The translations under genes were made by a program, and so were the position numbers. DNA of 54,159 nt from Gemmobacter megaterium (GTDB lineage Bacteria > Pseudomonadota > Alphaproteobacteria > Rhodobacterales > Rhodobacteraceae). Each line of letters begins with the position of its first letter. The first letter of the stretch is position 1. Below are positions 1 through 7,871 of this stretch, one piece after another. The notes beneath the pieces were generated by a model that saw only the letters and a program-made list of their open reading frames with translations, did not search any database and was not told the DNA's origin. The stretch covers positions 1 to 54,159 of the forward strand of contig NZ_FTOT01000012.1 in the NCBI RefSeq assembly GCF_900156815.1. The letters run 5' to 3'.

Positions 1-418
1 GTCCTGTAGGTCGGGGGTGTAGGTCTGCTCATGTATCCCAGCTACCACGCTGGATTCATGAGATGAATCCCACACGGGATTTGTGCAACAGAGCCCTATG
101 CTGAAACAAAAGGCCAAGGCAAGTTTTGGCGATGACAGCATCGCGCAATTTGCCGAACCGGACCGCATGTCACAGCTTGTCCGACGATATCTGCTGCGCG
201 ATCAGGTTGCACAGATGGGGCCGGGCCTCGGTGCCACCTCGATTGCGCTGACGCTCGTCAGTCAAACCGCGCTGGCCATGCGGGCTCGGTGACTTTGCAG
301 CGTTCCTGATGTGCCGGGGGTCTGCATCGCAGTCCATCCGTGGCGCGAATTGTGGGCAAACCGCTTTCAAGCCGAGGCGGCAGGCGCTAGGAAGTGCAGA
401 ACTGTTCGGGAGGCGGGT
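1..418. other. Region upstream of aroC, no confident gene
   Basis: I see no recognisable gene here. A perfect 8-bp inverted repeat with a 3-nt loop lies at 52-70 (GGATTCAT / ATGAATCC) and could be a weak terminator or an operator. A possible 64-codon ORF runs 98-292 on the plus strand; it matches no family I know, has no convincing ribosome binding site and could be spurious. The reading frame of aroC stays open upstream to 311, but that extension looks non-coding. Confidence 0.4.
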
Positions 419-1519
419 ATGAGCTTCAACACCTTCGGCCATCTGTTTCGTGTCACGACCTGGGGCGAGAGTCATGGGCCCGCGCTTGGCTGCACGGTGG
501 ATGGCTGCCCCCCGCGTGTCGAACTGGACGAGGGCGATATCCAGCCCTGGCTGGACAAGCGTAAGCCGGGCACCTCCAAATTCACCACGCAGCGCCGTGA
601 GGAAGATGCCGTGCGCATCCTCTCCGGGGTGTTCGAGGGGCAGACGACCGGCACGCCGATCCAGATGATGATCGAGAACACCGATCAGCGATCCAAGGAT
701 TATGGGGATATTGCAGCCAGCTTTCGACCTGGCCACGCCGATATGGCCTATCTCCAGAAATATGGCATCCGGGATTACCGCGGCGGTGGGCGGTCCAGCG
801 CGCGCGAAACCGCGGCGCGGGTGGCGGCCGGCGGTATTGCGCGCAAGGTTCTGGCGGCGCTGGTGCCAGACCTGAAAGTGACGGGCTATATAGTTCAGAT
901 GGGGCCGCGCCGGATTGACCCTGCGCGGTTCGATGCGGCCGAGATCGGGCGCAACCCCTTCTGGTGCCCGGACCCCGAGGCGGCAGCCGACTGGGCGACC
1001 TATCTGGACGACCTGCGCCTGTCGCACAACTCGGTCGGGGCGGTGATCGAAGTCGTTGCCGAAGGCGTGCCCGCAGGCCTTGGTGCGCCGCTGTATGCCA
1101 AGCTTGATAGTGATCTGGCGGCCGCAATGATGTCGATCAACGCGGTGAAGGGGGTGGAGATCGGCGATGGCATGGCAGCGGCGGCCCTGACCGGCGTCGA
1201 GAATGCCGACGAGATCCGCATGGGGAACGATGGGCCGATGTTCCTGTCAAACCATGCAGGCGGCGTGCTGGGCGGCATTTCGACCGGGCAGCCCGTCGTG
1301 TGCCGCTTTGCGGTCAAGCCGACCTCCTCCATCCTGACGCCGCGTCGCACCATCACCGCTCAGGGCGCCGAGATTGATCTGGTCACCAAGGGCCGCCATG
1401 ATCCTTGCGTCGGGATTCGCGCGGTTCCGGTGGGCGAGGCAATGATGGCCTGCGTGATCCTTGATCATCTGCTGATGGATCGGGCGCAGACTGGCGGACA
1501 GCGCGGCACCATCGGCTGA
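419..1519 (+). CDS. aroC: Chorismate synthase
   Basis: This enzyme makes chorismate from 5-enolpyruvylshikimate-3-phosphate with reduced FMN, the last step of the cytoplasmic shikimate pathway. The protein is 366 residues, the normal bacterial length. It opens with the family signature [20 protein letters not shown], and the FMN-binding signatures [17 protein letters not shown] (about residues 121-137) and the C-terminal [18 protein letters not shown] are intact. The frame is open back to 311, but the start at 419 follows GGGAGGCGG and gives the conserved N-terminus, so I chose it. The next gene is co-directional and begins about 100 nt downstream. Confidence 0.97.
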   Translation: MSFNTFGHLFRVTTWGESHGPALGCTVDGCPPRVELDEGDIQPWLDKRKPGTSKFTTQRREEDAVRILSGVFEGQTTGTPIQMMIENTDQRSKDYGDIAASFRPGHADMAYLQKYGIRDYRGGGRSSARETAARVAAGGIARKVLAALVPDLKVTGYIVQMGPRRIDPARFDAAEIGRNPFWCPDPEAAADWATYLDDLRLSHNSVGAVIEVVAEGVPAGLGAPLYAKLDSDLAAAMMSINAVKGVEIGDGMAAAALTGVENADEIRMGNDGPMFLSNHAGGVLGGISTGQPVVCRFAVKPTSSILTPRRTITAQGAEIDLVTKGRHDPCVGIRAVPVGEAMMACVILDHLLMDRAQTGGQRGTIG

Positions 1520-1618
1520 CCGGGGGGCTTGCAGGGACGTGCTGGCAGGCGTATCAGGCTCTGTCCCCGGCGGTTCGGGGGCCAAGTCTCCGCCACCTTG
1601 TCAAAACGGATCAGATCC

Positions 1619-2236
1619 ATGCGACTTCTGCCCGGCATCCTTGCCATGGCCACCACTGTGGTGGCCTCGAATATCCTGGTGCAATTCCTGTTTGGCCAAT
1701 GGCTGACCTGGGGCGCCTTTACCTATCCCATTGCCTTTCTTGTCACCGACCTGACCAACCGCCTGTACGGCCCTGCGGCTGCGCGCAAGGTGGTGTTTGC
1801 CGGGTTTGCCACCGGGATTGTCTGCTCGGTCATCGGCACGCAGATCATCGGGGACTTCGGACCACTCGTCACCTGGCGTATCGCGCTTGGTTCCGGCCTT
1901 GCCTTCCTGCTCGCCCAACTGGTGGATGTCGAGGTTTTTGACCGCCTGCGCTCGGGTGCCTGGTGGCGCGCGCCGCTCGCCTCCACGCTGATCGGCTCGG
2001 CGCTGGATACAGCGGTGTTCTTCACCTTGGCCTTTTCCGCGAGCCTCTCGTTCCTTGAGCCGGGAAATGATGTCGGCTGGGCGAACGAGGCGCTGCCCCT
2101 GCTGGGCGCCGGTCCGGTGGTTCCGTTGTGGGTGTCGCTTGCCGTGGCCGACTGGGGTGTCAAGCTTGCCCTTGCCGTCATCGCCTTGGTGCCATTTCGC
2201 CTCATTCTTGGGCGCCTGCGGGCAGGGCTAGCGTAA
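1619..2236 (+). CDS. Queuosine precursor transporter (YhhQ/VUT family)
   Basis: This is a 205-residue inner-membrane protein with about six hydrophobic segments and the family-typical LVTDLTNRLYGPAAARKVV stretch near residues 41-59, where charged and Asn/Asp residues follow a membrane helix. VUT/YhhQ proteins take up queuosine precursors (preQ0/preQ1) for tRNA modification; this role is inferred from family membership. The frame is open from 1529, but the residues before 1619 are Arg-rich and lack family character, so I use ATG 1619. It follows aroC in the same direction and may share its transcript. I saw no clear preQ1 riboswitch in the 100-nt gap. Confidence 0.85.
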   Translation: MRLLPGILAMATTVVASNILVQFLFGQWLTWGAFTYPIAFLVTDLTNRLYGPAAARKVVFAGFATGIVCSVIGTQIIGDFGPLVTWRIALGSGLAFLLAQLVDVEVFDRLRSGAWWRAPLASTLIGSALDTAVFFTLAFSASLSFLEPGNDVGWANEALPLLGAGPVVPLWVSLAVADWGVKLALAVIALVPFRLILGRLRAGLA

Positions 2237-2306
2237 TTTCATTTGACAACCACCAGATCTGTGGCAGCCTGAGCTCAACGGCAACGCAGTGAAAGGAGGT
2301 GGTCCA

Positions 2307-2363
2307 GTGTCTAGAGTGATATTGGAGAGAGGTGTCGGGACAGTCAGGGGGGCCGTGGCCTGA
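2307..2363 (+). CDS. Possible 18-residue peptide with near-perfect SD
   Basis: GTG at 2307 stands one base after a 14-nt stretch that can pair almost completely with the anti-Shine-Dalgarno tail of 16S rRNA. The spacing from the GGAGG core is a normal 7 nt. The frame encodes MSRVILERGVGTVRGAVA and stops at TGA 2361-2363. The peptide belongs to no family I recognise. It overlaps the second small ORF, so ribosomes leaving this frame terminate inside that gene. An SD this strong before so short a frame suggests a leader peptide or ribosome-binding regulatory RNA (inference). Confidence 0.35.
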   Translation: MSRVILERGVGTVRGAVA

Positions 2364-2436
2364 GGGCAAACCCAAGGGTCGTAAACCTTGGCTGGGACGG
2401 TTTTCGCCAAAGGCCCTAACCGGACCATCTCCGTAG
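2332..2436 (+). CDS. Possible 34-residue basic peptide
   Basis: GTG 2332 follows GGAG (2324-2327) by four bases. The frame continues for 34 codons to TAG 2434-2436, just before the terminator hairpin. The second half is rich in Lys, Arg, Trp and Pro (for example KPKGRKPWLGRFSPKAL), which reads more like a real protein than random high-GC sequence. It is one frame away from the upstream 18-codon ORF, so either coupled reinitiation or a frameshift could link them. No family is recognised. Confidence 0.35.
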   Translation: MSGQSGGPWPEGKPKGRKPWLGRFSPKALTGPSP

Positions 2437-2442
2437 ATCTCG

Positions 2443-2476
2443 GAAAGGGTTGCGTCTTTGCGCAACCCTTTCTCTT
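2443..2476 (+). terminator. Intrinsic terminator
   Basis: A perfect 12-bp stem, GAAAGGGTTGCG (2443-2454) and CGCAACCCTTTC (2461-2472) with a 6-nt loop, is followed by TCTTT. It closes the small transcription unit before the YcgN gene. Confidence 0.8.
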
Positions 2477-2517
2477 TGCCCCTTCCCATTCCCGCGCTTG
2501 GCAGGCACAACTGCCCC

Positions 2518-2970
2518 ATGCCGCGCCTTCGCCCCCGATATTGGGAAACTGTCCCGCTCGCCGATATGGCGCCCACCGAATGGGAGGCGCTTTGCGATGG
2601 CTGTGGCAAATGTTGCCTGAACAAGATCGAGTTCGAGGACACCGGCGAGGTTGCCTTTACCCGCCTGGCCTGCCGCTTGCTGGACGGGGCGACGTGCCGC
2701 TGCACACAATACCCGATTCGCCACCAGTTCGTGCCGGATTGCGTGTCACTGACGCCCGACAAACTGCCCGAGGTGGCCTATTGGCTGCCACGGACCTGTG
2801 CCTATCGCCTGTTGCATGAGGGCAAACCGCTGTTGCCCTGGCATCCGCTGGTATCTGGCGATCCCGAATCGGTTCATCTGGCCGGGGCTTCGGTTCAAGG
2901 ATGGACCGTCCCGGAATACGAGGTCGATGAAGACGACTGGGAAGATTACATCATCGAGGAGACGCCCTGA
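2518..2970 (+). CDS. YcgN/UPF0260 family cysteine-cluster protein
   Basis: The protein is 150 residues, the family length. The conserved motif CDGCGKCC lies at residues 26-33 and is followed by further cysteines in ACRLLDGATCRC and by PDCVSL and PRTCAY; this is the CxxCxxCC-type cluster of zinc- or iron-binding YkgJ/YcgN proteins. Its biochemical role is not established. ATG 2518 is chosen because the family begins close to the WETVPL segment; upstream in-frame codons overlap the terminator. Its stop overlaps the threonine aldolase start by one base (TGATG), so the two are probably translationally coupled. Confidence 0.85.
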   Translation: MPRLRPRYWETVPLADMAPTEWEALCDGCGKCCLNKIEFEDTGEVAFTRLACRLLDGATCRCTQYPIRHQFVPDCVSLTPDKLPEVAYWLPRTCAYRLLHEGKPLLPWHPLVSGDPESVHLAGASVQGWTVPEYEVDEDDWEDYIIEETP

Positions 2971-3986
2971 TGTTCTTTGCCTCTGACAATGGCGCGCGCT
3001 GCCCTGCTCCGGTTATGGAGGCGCTGATGCGTGCCAACGAGGGGTCCGCCATGCCCTATGGCAACGATCCGGTCACGGCTGCCGCCGCGGATCGTATCAG
3101 GGAGGTGCTGGAGGCGCCGCAGGCCGCGGTCTATTTCGTGGCAACCGGGACAGCGGCGAACGCGCTGGCGCTGGCGACGCTTTGCCCGCCCTATGGCGCG
3201 GTGTTCTGCCATGAGGGTGCTCATGTCCAGCATGACGAATGCGGTGCGCCCGAATTCTTCAGCGGCGCCAAGTTGCTGCCTGTTCCTGGCGATCATGGCC
3301 GCATGAGCCCGCAGGCGCTTGATGCGCGAATCCGTGCACAGGGCACCCGCGTGGTTCATTCGGTGCAACCCGGTGCTGTCACCATTACGGATGTGACCGA
3401 AGCCGGGACCATCTATAGCCCCGACGAAATTGCGGCCTTGGCAAAGGTTGCGCAGTCCCATGGTCTGCCGGTGCATCTTGATGGCGCCCGTTTTTCCAAT
3501 GCGCTGGCCGCCACCGGCGCAACGCCGGCCGAATTGACGTGGAAGGCTGGGGTGGATGCGCTGTCGTTTGGTGGCACGAAAGGCGGATTGCTCGGTGCAG
3601 AGGCGGTGGTGTTCTTTGACCCCGCCAAAGCCTGGGAATTTGAGCTGCGCCGCAAGCGTGGTGGTCATCTGTTTTCCAAGAACCGCTATCTGGCCGCGCA
3701 GTTCCTGGGATGGCTGCAAGGGGGGCTGTGGCTCGATCTTGCCGATCATGCCAACGCGATGGCGGCCCGGCTTGCCAAGGGCATCGAACAGATTGCTGCG
3801 GCCTCGCTGGTTCATCCGGCACAGGCGAACATTGTGTTCGCTACGCTGCCTGACGCGGCGCATGATCGGCTGAAGGCCGCAGGCGCAATGTATTACAACA
3901 TGGGAGAGGGCCGGGTACGGCTGGTAACAAGCTGGGCAACGACCGAAGCAGAGGTTGACAGCTTTCTCCAGTATACCAACGGCTGA
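2970..3986 (+). CDS. ltaE: Low-specificity L-threonine aldolase
   Basis: This is a PLP-dependent fold-type I enzyme of 338 residues that cleaves L-threonine/allo-threonine to glycine and acetaldehyde. The N-terminal FASDN motif, the HLDGARF segment (Asp171 for the PLP ring nitrogen, Arg174) and SFGGTKGG with Lys204 as the Schiff-base lysine are all present. The start overlaps the stop of the YcgN gene. A bidirectional terminator follows at 4036-4061 and separates it from the convergent CorC gene. Confidence 0.9.
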   Translation: MFFASDNGARCPAPVMEALMRANEGSAMPYGNDPVTAAAADRIREVLEAPQAAVYFVATGTAANALALATLCPPYGAVFCHEGAHVQHDECGAPEFFSGAKLLPVPGDHGRMSPQALDARIRAQGTRVVHSVQPGAVTITDVTEAGTIYSPDEIAALAKVAQSHGLPVHLDGARFSNALAATGATPAELTWKAGVDALSFGGTKGGLLGAEAVVFFDPAKAWEFELRRKRGGHLFSKNRYLAAQFLGWLQGGLWLDLADHANAMAARLAKGIEQIAAASLVHPAQANIVFATLPDAAHDRLKAAGAMYYNMGEGRVRLVTSWATTEAEVDSFLQYTNG

Positions 3987-4035
3987 ATGGCGATTGGCAG
4001 GTTGCGCGTGCCGCCCCGCCCGTATTTGCGGATAA

Positions 4036-4061
4036 CGCTCACAGGCGAGGGCCTGTGAGCG
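4036..4061. terminator. Bidirectional terminator between ltaE and CorC gene
   Basis: A perfect 11-bp inverted repeat CGCTCACAGGC / GCCTGTGAGCG with a GAGG loop lies between the convergent stops at 3986 and 4072. There is no long T tract on either side, so efficiency is uncertain. Confidence 0.7.
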
Positions 4062-4071
4062 ATTCCGGCGC

Positions 4072-5001
4072 CTAACCCGCTATTTCGGCTTCCTGAACGG
4101 GCAGGTGGGTCGCACTGGGCAGGCGCAGGCGCAGACGCTTGATCCGCCGGGGTTCGGCGTCCACCACCTCGATCTGGGCGCCGTTTTCATGCGGGACAAC
4201 CTCTCCCCGCGCAGGAACGCGGCCTGCGCGCAGGTAGACAAGGCCGCCCAGCGTGTCGATGTCCTGATCCTCGTCCGAAACCCGCAGCCGCTGGCCGATG
4301 GCCGCCTCGACCTCATCCAGCGGTGCCATGGCCTGAATCAGCCAGACGCCCGGCTTCTCTTCGGCCCAGAGTGCGGATTCCTCGGTATCATGTTCGTCGG
4401 AGATGTCGCCGACCACGGTTTCCAGCAAGTCCTCGATGGTTACAAGTCCATCGACGCCGCCGTATTCGTCGATCACCAATGCCATATGGACCCGTTCGGT
4501 CTGCATCTTCTGCAACAGGACGGTCAGGGGCATGGAGGGCGGGGCATAGAGCAATGGGCGCAAGAGCTTGCGCAGGCTGAACCTGCCATTCCCGGCGCCG
4601 AACCCATAGGTCAAGGCCAGGTCTTTCAGTGTCACCACGCCCAGAGGATGATCCAGCGATCCCTTGTACACCGGCAGGCGCGAGAAACCGTGTTCGCGGA
4701 ACACCTCGGCAAGTTCGTCGCGCCCGATGGTCACGGGCACTGCCACAATGTCAACTTTGGGAACCGCCACGTCATCGACGCGCAACCGACGCAGGTTGGA
4801 CAGGCCAGGCAGGGAAATGTGAGGAGGATGGCCTGCCGTCGCGGTCGCTGTCGGGGCATGATGTGATGGTGTTCCGCCATCGACGCCATCGGTGGCAGTC
4901 CTGCGGAACAACCTGCTGAAAAGCCCGGCCGATCGTCTCGGGTCGGGTTCGGCTTCTGGCGCGCCCTGCGCTGCCATCAAGCCATCGGTGCTACTGCCCA
5001 T
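4072..5001 (-). CDS. CBS-domain CorC/HlyC family protein
   Basis: The 309-residue protein has a low-complexity Ala/Thr/His-rich N-terminus, a tandem CBS pair at about residues 70-200 (FSRLPVYKGSLDHPLGVV and VIDEYGGVDGLVTIEDLLE), and a C-terminal CorC_HlyC FAD-type domain from about 215. It lacks the DUF21 membrane domain, so it is the soluble CorC/YbeX type linked to magnesium/cobalt export or ribosome biology. The order phoH-ybeY-corC is a common bacterial arrangement and supports the call. A terminator-like hairpin at the ybeY stop suggests it also has its own promoter. Confidence 0.88.
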   Translation of the reverse strand: MGSSTDGLMAAQGAPEAEPDPRRSAGLFSRLFRRTATDGVDGGTPSHHAPTATATAGHPPHISLPGLSNLRRLRVDDVAVPKVDIVAVPVTIGRDELAEVFREHGFSRLPVYKGSLDHPLGVVTLKDLALTYGFGAGNGRFSLRKLLRPLLYAPPSMPLTVLLQKMQTERVHMALVIDEYGGVDGLVTIEDLLETVVGDISDEHDTEESALWAEEKPGVWLIQAMAPLDEVEAAIGQRLRVSDEDQDIDTLGGLVYLRAGRVPARGEVVPHENGAQIEVVDAEPRRIKRLRLRLPSATHLPVQEAEIAG

Positions 5002-5015
5002 CGGTCCTTTCCGAA

Positions 5016-5041
5016 AAACCGGCGCTTGCGCGCGCCGGTTT
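5016..5041 (-). terminator. Terminator at the ybeY stop
   Basis: Read on the minus strand, a 10-bp stem AAACCGGCGC / GCGCCGGTTT with a 6-nt loop is followed by further T residues. It overlaps the last base of the ybeY stop codon and lies just before the CorC start at 5001. Confidence 0.7.
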
Positions 5042-5556
5042 CAATATGGGTTGCCGATGCCCAGTCTGGCAAGGGCGCGAATCTCGATTCCCTCCATCAG
5101 TGCCGCGTCTTCGTCGGTTTCATGGTCATAGCCCAACAGATGCAAGACGCCATGGGCGACCAGATGGGTCACATGATGGTCAAAAGCCTTGCCATGCTCC
5201 AGCGCCTCGGCCTGACATACCCCCCAGGCGATGGCGATATCGCCCAGTTCCTCCGGGTCGTCCGAATCGCCGGGTTCGGGCCTCTCGGGCACGCCGCCCG
5301 CCGTGTCTGGCGCGCGCTCCTCCGATGGCCAGGACAGCACGTTGGTGGGTTTGGGCTTGCCACGGAAATCGGCGTTGAGCGCGGCGATGCGCATATCGTC
5401 GCAGCCCATGACGCTGATCAGGTAGCCCTCGGCGGACATGCCAAGTTCGGCCAGTACGGCCTGTGCCGCGCGTTCGGCGATATCTTCAAGCCCCGCCGTT
5501 TCCCAGCGGGGCTCTTCGATCACGATGTCAACCAGCTTCTCCATCGGCGCGCTCAT
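5041..5556 (-). CDS. ybeY: Endoribonuclease YbeY (rRNA maturation)
   Basis: YbeY is a single-strand endoribonuclease that matures 16S rRNA and takes part in ribosome quality control. The zinc motif H135-x3-H139-x5-H145 in HGVLHLLGYDH is intact. The chosen ATG 5556 (MSAPMEKL) follows a GAGG and gives 171 residues; ATG 5544 (MEKL) is an alternative, and the further open frame to 5658 runs antiparallel to nothing but lies inside phoH. The start overlaps the end of phoH by 29 nt, so the pair is probably coupled. Confidence 0.92.
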   Translation of the reverse strand: MSAPMEKLVDIVIEEPRWETAGLEDIAERAAQAVLAELGMSAEGYLISVMGCDDMRIAALNADFRGKPKPTNVLSWPSEERAPDTAGGVPERPEPGDSDDPEELGDIAIAWGVCQAEALEHGKAFDHHVTHLVAHGVLHLLGYDHETDEDAALMEGIEIRALARLGIGNPY

Positions 5557-6598
5557 ACGCCTCGATGACGCGGGCCACAAGCGGGTGACGCACCACATCC
5601 TTCGAGTCGAAGTAATTGAAGCTGACGCCCTTGACCCCTTTGAGAATCCGCTCGGCATCGGCCAGTCCGCTGGCGGTGCCGCGTGGCAAATCCACCTGGG
5701 TGCGGTCGCCGGTGATCACCATGCGGCTACCCTCGCCCAGACGGGTAAGGAACATCTTCATCTGCATGGTGGTGGCGTTCTGCGCCTCGTCCAGGACGAC
5801 GAAGGCATTGGACAACGTGCGCCCGCGCATGAAAGCCAGCGGCGCGATCTCGATCCGCTTGTCGAGCATCAGCTTTTCCACCTGCTTGGCGGGCAGGAAG
5901 TCGTTCAGCGCATCATAGAGCGGCTGCATGTAGGGATCGACTTTCTCCTTCATGTCGCCCGGCAGAAAGCCAAGCCGCTCGCCCGCCTCGACAGCCGGAC
6001 GGGACAGGATGATCTTTTCCACCTGCCCACCGATCAGCATGGTCACACCGACGGCCACCGCCAGATAGGTCTTGCCAGTGCCGGCCGGACCGATCCCGAA
6101 GGCCAGTTCATGCTTGAACAGGTTCGCGACATAGGCCTTTTGCGCCTCGGTCCTGGGTTCGACCGGCTTTTTGCGGGTCCGCAGTTCAAACCCGGCGGCG
6201 TTGAACATCTCCAACTGGTCATCGCTGCGCACCGGCGCCGCGATGCCGCCGACCCCCAGTCGCAGCGCGCCATCGATATCCCCGGCGCCGATGGTTCTGC
6301 CCTGTTCCAGCCGGGCATACAGCCCTTGCAAGACGGCCGCCGCCTGTGTTCGGGCCTGCGCATCGCCCACCACTGCCAACCTGTTGCCGCGACGCAGGAT
6401 ATGCACGCCTGTCGCCTGTTCGATCCGGGCAAGGTTGCGGTCATATTCGCCGCAAAGCCCGATCAGCAGCCGGTTGTCGGGAAATTCCAGAACCGTTTCG
6501 ACCGTATCGTCGGAGCGGGGCGGGGGGGTCAGCGCGCTGATGCCCAAGCGTGTCTCCTTGTCGTCGTCGAGTTTGTCGTCGTCAGGGGTGCCAGTCAT
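5528..6598 (-). CDS. phoH: PhoH family ATPase
   Basis: The 356-residue protein has a KH-like N-terminal region and a PhoH P-loop ATPase domain. The Walker A motif is GPAGTGKT (residues 170-177), and the Walker B-type VVLDEAQN is followed by ITGDRTQVDLP. PhoH/YbeZ works with YbeY in rRNA metabolism, and the overlap with ybeY here fits that. ATG 6598 is preferred because the upstream in-frame 42 codons do not resemble the family. Confidence 0.93.
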   Translation of the reverse strand: MTGTPDDDKLDDDKETRLGISALTPPPRSDDTVETVLEFPDNRLLIGLCGEYDRNLARIEQATGVHILRRGNRLAVVGDAQARTQAAAVLQGLYARLEQGRTIGAGDIDGALRLGVGGIAAPVRSDDQLEMFNAAGFELRTRKKPVEPRTEAQKAYVANLFKHELAFGIGPAGTGKTYLAVAVGVTMLIGGQVEKIILSRPAVEAGERLGFLPGDMKEKVDPYMQPLYDALNDFLPAKQVEKLMLDKRIEIAPLAFMRGRTLSNAFVVLDEAQNATTMQMKMFLTRLGEGSRMVITGDRTQVDLPRGTASGLADAERILKGVKGVSFNYFDSKDVVRHPLVARVIEAYERADGEAG

Positions 6599-6710
6599 GA
6601 TGTCAATCTGCGCCCGCTGCGGCGTTGCGGCAAGACGCCACGCGAATGCATCGCCAGTTTGCGCGGCATTTGCGCATATTCTGTGACAGTTCTGCCTGTT
6701 TCGCAGCAAG

Positions 6711-6738
6711 AAGGGCCGCAACATGCGCTGCGGCCCTT
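6711..6738 (-). terminator. Terminator after the lipoprotein gene
   Basis: A perfect 10-bp stem AAGGGCCGCA / TGCGGCCCTT with an 8-nt loop lies 26 nt past the lipoprotein stop (minus strand). It separates this pair from phoH. The T tract is short. Confidence 0.65.
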
Positions 6739-6763
6739 CGGGAATTGCGATATACTGGCAGCG

Positions 6764-7132
6764 TCAGTTCGCGCCGTGCATCCTGCCACGCGCCGGGGCC
6801 CAGTCGCGCAGGCCGGCATTCGGCGACTGGTAGTTTCCGACCACCGCGCCGGGCGGGAAGTGGTTGTTGCAGACATTCGCCATGCCGGTCGCCGGGTCAA
6901 AGCGTGGCGACGCATATCCTTCGACACCGTCGTCGATGATCCAGTTCTGGCAGCCGTCCGGATCATAGGCAATGGCGGCCCGCTGGTTCGGAATGCGCGT
7001 CTTGTCCCAGCCGCGGTCTTCGGCAATGGCGATATAGCTGTCGGCTTGCCCATCATGCGGTGCAAGGCCGCACCCGGACACACCAAGGGCGAGAAGAAGG
7101 CTGACGCCTGCGATACGTTTCGTCATCATCAT
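6764..7132 (-). CDS. Small lipoprotein with DPDGC module
   Basis: The 122-residue protein starts with a signal peptide ending in a lipobox (GVSGC, cleavage before Cys), so it should be a lipid-anchored periplasmic protein. Its core reads DPDGCQNWIIDDGVEGY then PRFDPATGMANVC, closely matching a stretch in the adjacent OmpA-like protein. Three ATG codons in a row (7132, 7129, 7126) could serve as start; I use the first. It begins 2 nt after the OmpA-like gene stop, so the two are co-transcribed. No function is known to me. Confidence 0.75.
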   Translation of the reverse strand: MMMTKRIAGVSLLLALGVSGCGLAPHDGQADSYIAIAEDRGWDKTRIPNQRAAIAYDPDGCQNWIIDDGVEGYASPRFDPATGMANVCNNHFPPGAVVGNYQSPNAGLRDWAPARGRMHGAN

Positions 7133-7134
7133 GA

Positions 7135-7749
7135 TCACCACCGATAGCAGACGATTTCGACGCGGCGGTTCTGCCGCATCCCTTCAGCGGTGGCGTTGGT
7201 GGCGCGCGGCTGCCGCTCGCCCATCCATTCCACCCGCTCTACCGACGCCCCGACGGATTCGGCGACTGTCGCAACGGCCTTGGCCCGGCGCATTGACAAG
7301 TTCATGTTGTACTCGTCAGATGCGCGGCTGTCGGTATGGCCGTAGATCGCATAGCCAAAGGCGCCTTGCGTGCGGAAGATATGTTCCAGACGAGAGCGGC
7401 CATTCGCGGTCAGCCGGGCGCTGTCGGTTGCGAACAGCGTGTCGGTCGGCTCGACCGCGCAGGTGTTCTTCTTGAGGCAGACGGCGCGGCCGGTCTTGGG
7501 GTCGCGGCGCGGGACCATATATCCCTCCAGCCCGCCATCGGCCCACCAATGCATACAGCCGTCAGGGTCGATCCACAGACCCCAGTCGATCCGCCCGGTC
7601 TGGCGCGGCTTGCCGTCCGGGCCGAAGGTTTCGGCTGTGGCCGGGTTGTAGGCCGACTGGGCCATGGCCTCGGTTCCGGCTGACAGCCCTGCGGCCAGCA
7701 CCAGAGCCCCGGCCACAAGCCGCAGCGTTTCGGAAATCCTCCGTCTCAC
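7135..7749 (-). CDS. OmpA-family outer membrane/peptidoglycan-binding protein
   Basis: The 204-residue protein has a signal peptide (cleavage near AMAQS), a middle module IDPDGCMHWWADGGLEGY with PRRDPKTGRAVC, and a C-terminal OmpA domain (about residues 95-200) with the peptidoglycan-binding NMNLSMRRAKAV and QNRRVEI motifs. OmpA domains anchor the outer membrane to meso-diaminopimelate of the cell wall. The start is GTG at 7749. The small lipoprotein gene follows immediately and shares the middle module. Confidence 0.85.
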   Translation of the reverse strand: MRRRISETLRLVAGALVLAAGLSAGTEAMAQSAYNPATAETFGPDGKPRQTGRIDWGLWIDPDGCMHWWADGGLEGYMVPRRDPKTGRAVCLKKNTCAVEPTDTLFATDSARLTANGRSRLEHIFRTQGAFGYAIYGHTDSRASDEYNMNLSMRRAKAVATVAESVGASVERVEWMGERQPRATNATAEGMRQNRRVEIVCYRW

Positions 7750-7871
7750 GGCAAATGTCCCCCTTGGTAAATTGCAGACACGTGTACCCCGACGTCAGAA
7801 TTGACGTTCGCGTTACTGAAAGTCCAGCGGATTCTGCGGTTTGCAGGTGGCAGGACACAATCTGTCGCGTT

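Larger units (their letters stand above)
2243..2476 (+). ncRNA. Small transcription unit with strong SD and terminator
   Basis: Between the transporter and the YcgN gene lies what looks like a short independent transcript. A consensus -35 hexamer TTGACA sits at 2243-2248, with no clean -10. At 2292-2305 there is AAAGGAGGTGGTCC, 13 of 14 bases identical to the reverse complement of the 16S rRNA 3' end. A GTG start follows one base later, and a 12-bp hairpin ends the unit at 2443-2472. Two overlapping small ORFs are described separately. Whether the product is a regulatory RNA, a leader or a source of small peptides cannot be decided from sequence alone. Confidence 0.5.

Noticed and set aside
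1520-1618. preQ1-type riboswitch ahead of the queuosine-precursor transporter
   Set aside because: A GC-rich region is present, but the typical A-rich 3' end and H-type pseudoknot pattern are not visible.
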